6,405 bases of DNA, taken from Paracoccaceae bacterium (GTDB lineage Bacteria > Pseudomonadota > Alphaproteobacteria > Rhodobacterales > Rhodobacteraceae). Below, piece by piece: positions 1-5,888 of the stretch. Both the position numbers and the translations under genes were made by a program. The stretch is from contig SKMM01000335.1 in the NCBI GenBank assembly GCA_007121055.1, positions 1 to 6,405 on the forward strand. The letters are read 5' to 3'. The notes beneath the pieces were generated by a model. That model was not told the origin of the DNA. It was given only the letters and a program-made list of their open reading frames with translations, and did no database searches. Numbering within the stretch: the first letter of the stretch is position 1; each line of letters opens with the position of its first letter.

Positions 1-257
1 CAGCCCGGGCCGCGCCCGCCCCCCCCCCCGGGAGGGCGCATTGCACCGCTGCAAGAAGCTCTGCCTATGGAGGGGCTTGGCTGGCATCTAGCGCCGCAGC
101 CCCGGCGCCCCGAAGCGCCCTCCCAGGGTCAGGCGCGGCCCTCCGCACCAGGGCCCTATGCAGGAGCAGGAGCGGTTACCCGGCGGGCGCTGCTAGACTG
201 ACTTTTTCAGCCGCCTGCCAATCGCACCGGGCCGGCCGGTCGATCGCCCCGCGGGGG
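1..257. other. No supported gene; short palindromes and a C11 tract
   Basis: I see no convincing coding sequence here. A minus-strand ATG at 87 opens a frame to the left edge, but it has no ribosome binding site and a low-complexity Gly/Arg end. The region holds a C11 tract in a hairpin (12-39), a TTGCA/TGCAA pair (41-54), an ACCGG/CCGGT pair (226-240), and the palindrome CCCCGCGGGG (247-256) just after the stop codon of the DUF6544 gene. None of these is followed by a U run on the transcribed strand, so no clear terminator for the minus-strand genes is visible. Confidence 0.5.
12..39. repeat. C11 tract within a strong hairpin; G-quadruplex motif on the minus strand
   Basis: GCGCCC (12-17) pairs with GGGCGC (34-39), and C19-21 can pair with G30-32 across one G/A mismatch, leaving a loop of eight C. 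The complement of 15-29 has eleven G, a C and three G, enough for four GGG tracts with one-base loops, which is a formal G-quadruplex motif. The length of such a homopolymer is also the part of an assembly least likely to be exact. Confidence 0.5.
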
Positions 258-1098
258 TCAGTACTCTGGCCGGGGCACCTTGGCGCGGAAGAAGGGGGCG
301 CAGTCCTGCGTGCCGTACATGTTGCCTAGCTCCAGGCGTAGGTGGGATCAGGAAGCCCTCGACCTGCCCCATCTCCAGCATCCGGCCGCCGAAGGGCTGC
401 AGGCGCCAGGTTTTCGCCGGGTTGGCGTCGGTCCAGCGCAGGGCCTGCACCTCGGTCGGGTAGCCCGCCGCATCGAAAGTGATCTGCATGGGCGCGATGT
501 CGAGCCCGGCGAAGCGGATTTCGGCGCTGTCCGGGCCGGTCGGGGCCAGTCCACGCCGACTTGCGGCAGGAGGGCTGCGGGGACCCGGAGCGCCTCCATC
601 ATGGCGCGGGTGGCCGCGGCGCTGGCGCGGTCCGCCGAGCCGCCAATGCGGGCAAGCGGGACGAGGCCGCGGAGCCAGAACTTGGTCCAGCTCTCGGCGC
701 GCTGCGCCGCGTGGTAGCCGTCCGAGCCGGAAATCCGCATCAGGCCGCGGCCGATGTCGACCTGCTGGACGAAGCCCGGCCGGGGCGGCGCGAGGATCTG
801 CCGCGCGGCCATGGGCATCTCGGTGCCGTTGGGGACGAAGACCCCCTTCATCTCCAGCCGCTCCACGCGGTGCAGGGGCGTGCCAGGCGCGATGGCGGCG
901 GCGAAACAGCGCTGCGCCAGGTCGGGGAGGTCCGAGATCATGGCCGGGTCGAAGCGGGGCGGGGTCGTGTGTCGCCACCATCGCGGACCTGACCCGGCGC
1001 ATCTGTGCGGTGTCGCGGGCGTGCAGCCAGAGGACGAGGGCGGCCGCGCCCAGCACGCTGAGGGCAAGGAGGAGGAGAAGAAGCCTCAGAGCGCTCAT
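258..1098 (-). pseudogene. Frameshifted DUF6544-family protein gene
   Basis: The frame begins with a hydrophobic helix (residues 4-25, ALRLLLLLLALSVLGAAALV) and, when joined across three frames, reads as a complete DUF6544-type protein of about 280 aa: FDPAMISDLPDLAQRCF, IAPGTPLHRVERLEMKGVF, QILAPPRPGFVQQVDIG, ISGSDGYHAAQRAESWTKFW, RGLVPLARIGGSADRASA, PQVGVDW, RWTDANPAKTWRLQPFGG, VEGFLIP, LELGNMYGTQDCAPFFRAKV and a TGA at 258-260. The family has no settled function; members are anchored outside the cytoplasmic membrane. Single bases appear to be missing near 955-963 and 542-546, and one base is extra or two are missing near 341-346. All lie at or next to C/G runs. Unlike the two hydrolases upstream, no conserved block is lost, so this could be an intact gene with sequencing errors. 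The start overlaps the preceding stop by ATGA. Confidence 0.75.
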
Positions 1099-1595
1099 GG
1101 CGCGCGCTCCGGGCAGGGGTCAGTCTGCCGGTGGGTTGGGGTGGGGGCACGGGCTTCGGCGATGCGCGCGCGGACCGGGGCTTTCTGGCCCAGCAGGAGG
1201 CCGCCGGTGTGGAGGGTCAGCGCCTCGGCGAGGGGCAGGCGGTCGGCGGCGTAGAGGGCCGTATGGAGGGGCTGATCCGGTCGTCGCGGGCGTGGATGAT
1301 GGGGCGCGGACTTGGACCCGGGTCAGGTCGGGGGCGGCTTCGGGGTCGATGGCCGCGCCCTTGTCGGAAAGGCCGGCGCGGCGGACGGTGACCGGCAGGA
1401 AGGCCGCGACCATTGCGTCGAGGAAGGTGGCCTCGGGGGCCGTCATCCGGACCTTGAGATCGGGGCGGGCGTCGATCATTGGCGCGAGCGCCCGAAGGGC
1501 CATACGCTACACCGCCCGGAGCGGCAGGTCGCTGGCGAAGGGTGCGTCGTAGGGGCGGAGGGGGACGGGCAGGGCCTGATCCTCGGCGGTGACGG
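1095..1595 (-). pseudogene. C-terminal remnant of an alpha/beta hydrolase
   Basis: Read across three frames, this gives YDAPFASDLPLRAV, an amber codon (1507-1509), RMALRALAPMIDARPDLKV, FLPVTVRRAGLSDKG, PDLTRV, then PIIHARDDRISP and HTALYAADRLPLAEALTLHT. The order (cap-like helices, a strand ending in HARDD, then a P-x-AE helix and a TGG turn) is that of the C-terminal half of a small alpha/beta hydrolase, whose acid residue is the Asp in HARDD. The catalytic His normally following TGG is missing: GGL stands where GGH is expected (between 1199 and 1200). The N-terminal half with the nucleophile elbow is absent, its place being taken by the serine hydrolase fragment. Frame changes fall near 1299-1305 and 1264-1272. 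The final TGA (1095-1097) overlaps the ATG of the next gene as ATGA, a sign of former translational coupling. Left as a non-functional relic. Confidence 0.6.
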
Positions 1596-2259
1596 GGCGA
1601 AGCTGTCGATCTCGAGCCGGAAGGCGGGGTGGGCGACGCCGCCGTGGAGGAGGTAGCTGCGCGACAGCGGCGGCTGGTGGGGGCGGGCCATGGGGTCGCC
1701 CTGGGTGATGGCGGCTGTGCCGAGCGGGGTGAGGATCAGCGCCTGCCGGAAGGTTTTGACGGGTTCGCCCGCGACCGCCTCCACGACCTGGCCGGTGAGG
1801 GCCACGCCCCGGTTGGACTAGGCGCTGACCTCGCCGCGGGTCAGGACCCGGGCGGGGGCTGGCGGTCAGCGCCTCGCGCCGGGGCAGGGCGCCGAGGGCA
1901 AAGCTGTCGTCGAAACCGCGCAGGTCGGCGGCGACCCCGGTGTGGAGGTCGAGGCGCCCGTCCTCCTCGAGGATCGTCACGGCGATAGCGGTGAAGAGCT
2001 CGGTGATCGGGCCGATCTCGAAGCGACGGTGTCGGAGTCAGCGGGGGTGCCGGCGTCGAGGTCGGTGACCCCGTCGCCAGGTGTCCTCGCCGCGCACCAA
2101 GGCGACGATGGCGCCGGGGGCCTGGTCGGCGTCCATCATGCCGGTCACGGTGCCGTCGCCATGGGGCGCGAGGTCCTCGGCCTGGGCCGGGGCGGCGAGG
2201 GGCCCCGGGGCGAGGGCGAGTGTCAGGGTGGGGCGCAGGGCGTGCGGTATGGGGGGCAT
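1596..2259 (-). pseudogene. Decayed secreted serine hydrolase (beta-lactamase fold)
   Basis: Joined across frames, this reads as the N-terminal two thirds of a class C beta-lactamase/esterase-like serine hydrolase: a signal peptide ending in APAQAED, GAIVALVRGEDTW, VTDLDAGTPADSDT, RFEIGPITELFTAIAV, and then SNRGVALTGQVVEAVAGEPV. The family acts in the periplasm with a catalytic S-x-x-K and a Y-x-N. Here the S-x-x-K position reads P-I-T-E (CCG at 2008-2010, GAG at 1999-2001), and the tyrosine of YSN is replaced by an amber TAG (1818-1820). Frame changes occur near 2070-2077, 2024-2030, 1851-1862 and 1593-1598. The expected HTxG segment after the LDL motif also seems shortened. No C-terminal K/H-x-G part is visible; the frame passes into alpha/beta-hydrolase sequence. 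The gap to mgtC is 72 nt and the start has only a weak ribosome binding site. Family assignment is good; the right-hand end is approximate. Confidence 0.75.
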
Positions 2260-2331
2260 TCCGTGGCTGGGGCCGCCGCGGTCTGGTCGGGAGCGGGGTC
2301 TGGCATCCTGGTCGGGGTCAATCGGCGCGCG

Positions 2332-3039
2332 TCATTCGACCTCGTCGCGCATGCTCCAGCGGGCGGCGGTGACGGCGGGTTCGAGGCTGAGGCGGCCGAC
2401 GATCTGTTCCAGCGCCTCCGGCGCGATGCCTTCGCCGTGGACGCGGGCGGTGACCTCGACGCGGTCGGTGTCCTCGATGTTCTCGCTGTCGAGCGCGGTG
2501 AGGTGCAGCCCCGAGGTGGCGAATCCCTGCAGCATCAGGGCGCGGACATGGGCCTCCTGCGCGCCGCGGCAGATGATCTCCACGGCATAGTTGCGGGCAA
2601 GCTCGGTGGTCTGCAGCGGCGTGCGGTCGAGGAGGCGGGAGATCGGGCGCAGGGCGAGGTTGACGAAGACCACGCAGCCGGTGACGGCGAGGGCCAGCAC
2701 GACCTCGCCCGCGCCCGCCAGCATGCCGACGGCGGCGGCGCACCACAGCGTGGCCGCGGTGTTGAGGCCGCGGACGTTGAAGCCTTCGCGGAAGATGATG
2801 CCGGCGCCGAGGAAGCCGATGCCCGAGACGATCTGGGCGGCGACGCGGGTGGGGCTGATCTCGTCGGGGAAGGCGGCGGCGAAGACGACGAAGCTGGCCG
2901 CGCCGAGGGCCACCAGCGTGTTGGTGCGCAGACCTGCGAGGCGCTGGCGCCATTGCCGTTCCATCCCGATGGCCGCGCCGAGGGCGAGCGCCAGCAGGAG
3001 GTTCAGGATCGGGTCCAGATGCGGCAGGTCGAGGGGCAT
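2332..3039 (-). CDS. MgtC/SapB family membrane protein
   Basis: This 235-aa protein matches the MgtC/SapB family: GAAIGMERQWRQRLAGLRTN (21-40), QIVSGIGFLGAGIIF (69-83) and GLNTAATLWCAAAVG (91-105) are the conserved blocks. About five hydrophobic helices fill residues 8-135. A soluble C-terminal domain with alternating strands and helices (about 148-235) resembles the ACT-like domain of MgtC. MgtC of Salmonella supports growth and virulence at low Mg2+ and acts on the F1Fo ATP synthase rather than as a transporter; whether this homologue does the same is unknown, since the family is broad. GGAGA seven bases upstream of the ATG supports the start at 3039. It lies 81 nt downstream of the CDF gene on the same strand, and is the last intact gene of the cluster. 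It shows no frameshift or missing block, in contrast to everything to its left. Confidence 0.92.
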   Translation of the reverse strand: MPLDLPHLDPILNLLLALALGAAIGMERQWRQRLAGLRTNTLVALGAASFVVFAAAFPDEISPTRVAAQIVSGIGFLGAGIIFREGFNVRGLNTAATLWCAAAVGMLAGAGEVVLALAVTGCVVFVNLALRPISRLLDRTPLQTTELARNYAVEIICRGAQEAHVRALMLQGFATSGLHLTALDSENIEDTDRVEVTARVHGEGIAPEALEQIVGRLSLEPAVTAARWSMRDEVE

Positions 3040-3059
3040 TGGGGATCTCCGGGGCGGCG

Positions 3060-3083
3060 GGGCCCGGGCCGGTATCGGGGCCC
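3060..3083 (-). repeat. GGGCCC inverted pair in the CDF-mgtC gap
   Basis: Two copies of the self-complementary GGGCCC (3060-3065 and 3078-3083) flank 12 nt in the 81-nt gap between the CDF stop and the mgtC start, and could pair as a stem just upstream of the mgtC ribosome binding site. With composition this GC-rich, a 6-bp match is weak evidence, and no U tract follows. Confidence 0.25.
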
Positions 3084-3120
3084 AGTTTGACGGGAGGGTG
3101 ACGGCAGGGGTTTGGGGCGG

Positions 3121-4293
3121 TCAGCCGCCCAGCAGCCTCAGCGCGACGATGTCGGTGCGGCCGGCGGCGTGGAGGGCGGCGAGATGCGTGCGGGCCGTGG
3201 CCTGGGCGCCGGCGGGGACGGGTCCGGCGAGCACCACGGTCGCGCGGATGCCCTCGTTGCGGTAGTCGAGGTGGAGGGCGGCGATGGGCAGGTCCGGCAG
3301 GCAGTCCTGCAGTGTGGCGCGCACGGCGGGGCGCAGGGCGGCGCGGTGCGCGCCGAAGCCGTCGGCGTGGCCGTGGGGTTCGGGATGGATGACGATCTCG
3401 TCCAGCGCAGGGACTGCGGTGCGCACGCGGGTGCGGGCGGCCTCGCACAGCCGGTGGGCTTCGGAGAGCGTGAGGTCGGGATCGAGGCCGAGGTGGACGT
3501 CGGCCTGCAGCGCGCCGCCCGACTGGCGCAGCCGCAGGTTGTGGACGTCGCGCACGCCGGGCACGGCCGCGAGCGCGTCGGTGACGGGGGCGTGGAGGTC
3601 GGCGTCGGGGGCGGCGTCCACCAGCTCGGCCACGGCGGGGCGGCCGAAGTTCCAGGCGATGCGGCCCAGCATCAGCGCGATCACCGCGGCGGCCAGCGCG
3701 TCCATTCCCGGCACGCCGGCCATGGCCGCGCCGATCCCCGCCAGCGCCACCACCGAGGAGATCGCGTCCGAGCGGTGGTGCCAGGCATTGGCCATCATCA
3801 TCGCCGAGCCGGTGCGGCGCGCGACGCGCCTGGTGTAGTGGTAGAGCCCCTCCTTCAGCGCGATGGAGCCCGCGGCGACCCACAGCGCCAGCGCGCCCGG
3901 GGTGATCTCCGGCGGGTGCACGAGGCGCAGGCCCGCGTCGATCAGGATGCCCGCGGCCGCCAGCGCCAGCATCGCCGCCACCGCCAGCGTCGCCAGCGTC
4001 TCGAACCGGCCATGGCCGAAGGGGTGTTCCGCGTCGGGCGGGCGGTGCGCGTGGCCCAGCGCCCAGAGGACCGCCGCGTCGGAAGCGAGGTCCGAGAGCG
4101 AATGCACCCCGTCGGCGATCAGCGCCTGGCTGTGCGCCACCACGCCGCCCATGATCTTGGCCAGGGCGAGCGGGCCGTTCAGCCAGACGCCGGCCCAGGC
4201 CGCCCGGCGCTTGGCGCGCAGGCCTTCGGGGTCGGTGATGGCCTCGCCGGTGCGGGCGCCAGTGCGGGCGGCGGTGGGGGCGTGGTCGGGCAT
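3121..4293 (-). CDS. Cation diffusion facilitator (CDF) efflux transporter with C-terminal extension
   Basis: This 390-aa inner-membrane protein belongs to the CDF family of proton-coupled divalent metal exporters. The family signature is clear: ADGVHSLSDLASD (60-72), then AEHPFGHGRFETL (88-100), and ANAWHHRSDAISS (168-180). The transport site is read as HxxxD in helix 2 (His64, Asp68) and HxxxD in helix 5 (His172, Asp176). That HD-HD set is commonly found in Zn2+-type exporters. Six membrane helices span about 33-215. A usual cytoplasmic C-terminal domain follows (about 232-306). It ends in a His-rich stretch (HPEPHGHADGFGAH, 303-316), and then about 75 more residues form an additional domain with strand-like ALHLDYRNEGIRATVVL. 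Most bacterial CDFs are about 300 aa. The ATG at 4293 is preferred to longer frames running up to 4914 because GAGGA lies just upstream and because those frames would overlap two other genes. Metal specificity is inferred. Confidence 0.92.
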   Translation of the reverse strand: MPDHAPTAARTGARTGEAITDPEGLRAKRRAAWAGVWLNGPLALAKIMGGVVAHSQALIADGVHSLSDLASDAAVLWALGHAHRPPDAEHPFGHGRFETLATLAVAAMLALAAAGILIDAGLRLVHPPEITPGALALWVAAGSIALKEGLYHYTRRVARRTGSAMMMANAWHHRSDAISSVVALAGIGAAMAGVPGMDALAAAVIALMLGRIAWNFGRPAVAELVDAAPDADLHAPVTDALAAVPGVRDVHNLRLRQSGGALQADVHLGLDPDLTLSEAHRLCEAARTRVRTAVPALDEIVIHPEPHGHADGFGAHRAALRPAVRATLQDCLPDLPIAALHLDYRNEGIRATVVLAGPVPAGAQATARTHLAALHAAGRTDIVALRLLGG

Positions 4294-4313
4294 GGTCGGT
4301 CCTCGGAGCGGCC

Positions 4314-4664
4314 TCAGGTCCGGCCAAGGGGCGTGAGCGTCGCCCAATAGGCCACAGGGCGCGGGGGTGCCGCAAGGATCGGCACGATGCAGCGCCAGTC
4401 CTGGCAGTCCGCGGCCAGCCGGGCGCGGGTGGTGGGGGCGAGCGCAGTGGCGATGGCGATCTGGCGGCCGGCGGGCATCTGCGCGAGGAAGCGGGCGGCC
4501 TCCTCGCTGCGCAGCTCGGCCAGCGCGCGGGCGATGGCGGATACTGGGTGGGCCAGGATGTCGTCGCGGTGTGGGCCGATGCGGCCGCCATGGAGGAAGG
4601 CGCGCAGGGCGCCGCGGGTGAGGATGTCGTGCGGGCTCGGGCGGTGGGTGCGGGGCTGTGCCAT
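4314..4664 (-). CDS. Stand-alone protein resembling the MgtE N-terminal domain
   Basis: This predicted 116-aa soluble protein has no signal peptide or membrane segment. Residues 39-83 (HPVSAIARALAELRSEEAAR and following, then FLAQMP, ALAPTTRARL) follow the helical-repeat pattern of the MgtE N domain: His-Pro, a helix, Glu-Glu-x-Ala-Arg, then Leu/Met-Pro. In MgtE that domain packs against the CBS pair and helps to hold the channel closed when Mg2+ is high. The adjacent mgtE gene lacks exactly this part, so I infer a regulatory subunit supplied in trans. The N-terminal 25 residues and the proline-rich C-terminal 20 do not look like the domain. I chose the ATG at 4664 because the upstream in-frame ATGs (4712, 4700) fall inside a perfect inverted repeat; an AGGGA ten bases upstream is a modest ribosome binding site. 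The stop is 20 nt before the CDF gene. Similarity is judged by eye and needs a profile comparison. Confidence 0.6.
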   Translation of the reverse strand: MAQPRTHRPSPHDILTRGALRAFLHGGRIGPHRDDILAHPVSAIARALAELRSEEAARFLAQMPAGRQIAIATALAPTTRARLAADCQDWRCIVPILAAPPRPVAYWATLTPLGRT

Positions 4665-4691
4665 GGTGGGGCCATCCCTGTGGGGGTGGGG

Positions 4692-4719
4692 CGGGCCCAT
4701 GGCGGTGACCATGGGCCCG
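4692..4719 (-). repeat. Perfect 11-bp inverted repeat between mgtE and the N-domain-like gene
   Basis: CGGGCCCATGG at 4692-4702 and CCATGGGCCCG at 4709-4719 are exact reverse complements, separated by the 6-nt loop CGGTGA. The repeat begins 5 nt after the mgtE stop codon on the transcribed (minus) strand. Folded in RNA it would give a very stable stem of 11 pairs, nine of them G-C or C-G. No run of U follows it, so a standard intrinsic terminator is unlikely. An mRNA-stabilising or attenuating stem, or a protein-binding site, fits better. The repeat contains the alternative ATG at 4712, which makes that start unlikely for the next gene. Confidence 0.7.
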
Positions 4720-4724
4720 ACAGG

Positions 4725-5849
4725 TCAACCGGTCGTCACGACCAGGGCGGCCGGGGCTTCGAAGATCAGCGCGGTGTCCTCGCCGCCATACTCGATCCCC
4801 AGCAGCCAGGAGGCCATCAGGAAATACACCAGCAGGCCGGTGAAGTCCTTGATCGTGGTGATGAACGGATCGGCGCCGGGGGCATGGTCCACGCCGATCT
4901 TGACCATGGCCCAAGGCAGCAGGAAGCCAAGGCAGGCCGCCAGGAAGACCGAGGTGAACAGCGCCACGCCGACGACGATGCCGAGCTGCGGGATGTCGTT
5001 GGGCACGCCCTGCCAGAAATAGGCCACCGTGCCCGCGATCACCGCGATCACCACCGCCATGGCAAGGCCCACCAACGCCTCGCGGGCGAAGTTCTTGCGC
5101 CAGAAATCCTGCAGCTTGATGTGCCCCAGCGCAAAGCCGCGCGCGAAGATGGTCGAGGACTGGGTGCCGACATTGCCGCCCATGTCCATCACCAGCGGGA
5201 TGAAGATCGCGAGTGCTATGACCGCGCCCAGAACATCCTCGAACGTGTCGATCAGCCCGCCGACGATCAGCCCGCCCGCCAGCGTCACCAGCAGGAACAG
5301 CATCCGCACCCGCACCGTGTACCAGATCGGGCCCTGGGTCAGCTTCTCGGACCGGACATGGTCCTGGCTGTGGAACACGTCGCCGATGCCGGCCTTGAAC
5401 ATGATGTCGTCGGTGGTCTCCTGTTCGAGGATGTCCATGGCATCGTCGAAGGTCAGCACGCCTGTCAGTTCGCGCTGGCCGTTGACGACGGGCAGGAGCG
5501 GCACGTCACGGGTCTGCAGCCGCCGCGCGGCGGTCTCCTGGTCCATGGTGCCGGGCACGGCGAGGTCGGCGCCGTCGATCATCGGCTTGACCTGGGCGTT
5601 GGCGGAGGCGCGCAGCAGCACCGAGAGCCGCACGAAGCCCATGTAGCGGCCCTGGTCGTCGGTGACGAAGACGCAAGCGGCCTGGCCCGCGGGCACGCGG
5701 GTGCGGCGCACGGCCTCCAGCGCCTCGGCGGCGGTGGCGGTGTCGGTGACATAGACGAACTGGTCGCGGGCCTTTGCCAGCACCGGGTCGGTGGCCGGGC
5801 GGCGGGGAGTGGCGGCGACGCCGGGGGTGTCGAAGGTGGTGGTTGCCAT
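4725..5849 (-). CDS. mgtE: MgtE-type Mg2+ channel lacking the N-terminal domain
   Basis: This 374-aa protein is a member of the MgtE family of Mg2+ channels in the inner membrane. After about 28 disordered residues it has two CBS domains (about 30-82 and 88-143) and a connecting helix rich in acidic residues (LEQETTDD, 141-148). Five membrane segments follow (about 183-203, 207-229, 256-278, 287-313, 328-350). The hallmark FIPLVMDMGGNVGTQSST occupies 216-233. The last helix carries TTIKDFTG (331-338); its Asp335 corresponds to the conserved pore aspartate of MgtE channels. The family normally has about 450 aa because a helical N domain of about 120 aa precedes the CBS pair; here that domain is absent. 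A protein resembling it is encoded just downstream (4314-4664). CBS domains in this family sense cytosolic Mg2+ and close the pore. The start has a strong ribosome binding site and the stop is TGA. Some members carry Co2+ or other divalent ions, so strict Mg2+ selectivity is inferred. Confidence 0.93.
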   Translation of the reverse strand: MATTTFDTPGVAATPRRPATDPVLAKARDQFVYVTDTATAAEALEAVRRTRVPAGQAACVFVTDDQGRYMGFVRLSVLLRASANAQVKPMIDGADLAVPGTMDQETAARRLQTRDVPLLPVVNGQRELTGVLTFDDAMDILEQETTDDIMFKAGIGDVFHSQDHVRSEKLTQGPIWYTVRVRMLFLLVTLAGGLIVGGLIDTFEDVLGAVIALAIFIPLVMDMGGNVGTQSSTIFARGFALGHIKLQDFWRKNFAREALVGLAMAVVIAVIAGTVAYFWQGVPNDIPQLGIVVGVALFTSVFLAACLGFLLPWAMVKIGVDHAPGADPFITTIKDFTGLLVYFLMASWLLGIEYGGEDTALIFEAPAALVVTTG

Positions 5850-5865
5850 GGGGAAATCTCCTTGC
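5850..5865 (-). promoter_or_regulatory. Strong ribosome binding site of mgtE
   Basis: On the minus strand AAGGAGA lies seven bases before the ATG at 5849. It is the best Shine-Dalgarno match in the window, and it fixes the mgtE start. This excludes the idea that a longer MgtE with its own N domain begins upstream, because the 39-nt gap to the preceding stop codon leaves no room. Confidence 0.8.
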
Positions 5866-5888
5866 GGCTTGGGGGAGGGGTTGGGGGG

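Noticed and set aside
479..1552. Plus-strand open frame of 357 codons
   Set aside because: It is antisense to the DUF6544 and hydrolase relics and is an Arg/Gly-rich shadow.
1942..3090. Plus-strand open frame of 382 codons
   Set aside because: It lies antisense to mgtC and the serine hydrolase remnant, and its protein is a Gly/Ala/Asp-rich low-complexity sequence with no family motif. Long antisense frames are expected in DNA this rich in GC.
3112..4350. Plus-strand open frame of 412 codons opposite the CDF gene
   Set aside because: The sense strand encodes a clear CDF transporter; the antisense product is Gly/Arg/His-rich and resembles nothing known.
2318..4675. Minus-strand open frame of 785 codons
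   Set aside because: It runs in a different frame through mgtC, the CDF gene and the N-domain-like gene, and its product is Pro/Arg-rich low complexity.
4665..4712. ATG at 4712 or 4700 as start of the N-domain-like gene
   Set aside because: Both lie within a perfect inverted repeat and lack a good ribosome binding site; the ATG at 4664 fits better.
4294..4914. N-terminal extension of the CDF protein up to 4914
   Set aside because: It would overlap mgtE and the N-domain-like gene, has no transporter features, and the ATG at 4293 has its own ribosome binding site.
5850..5888. Mg2+-sensing riboswitch (M-box type) ahead of mgtE
   Set aside because: The gap is only 39 nt, too short for such an element, and no matching structure is seen.
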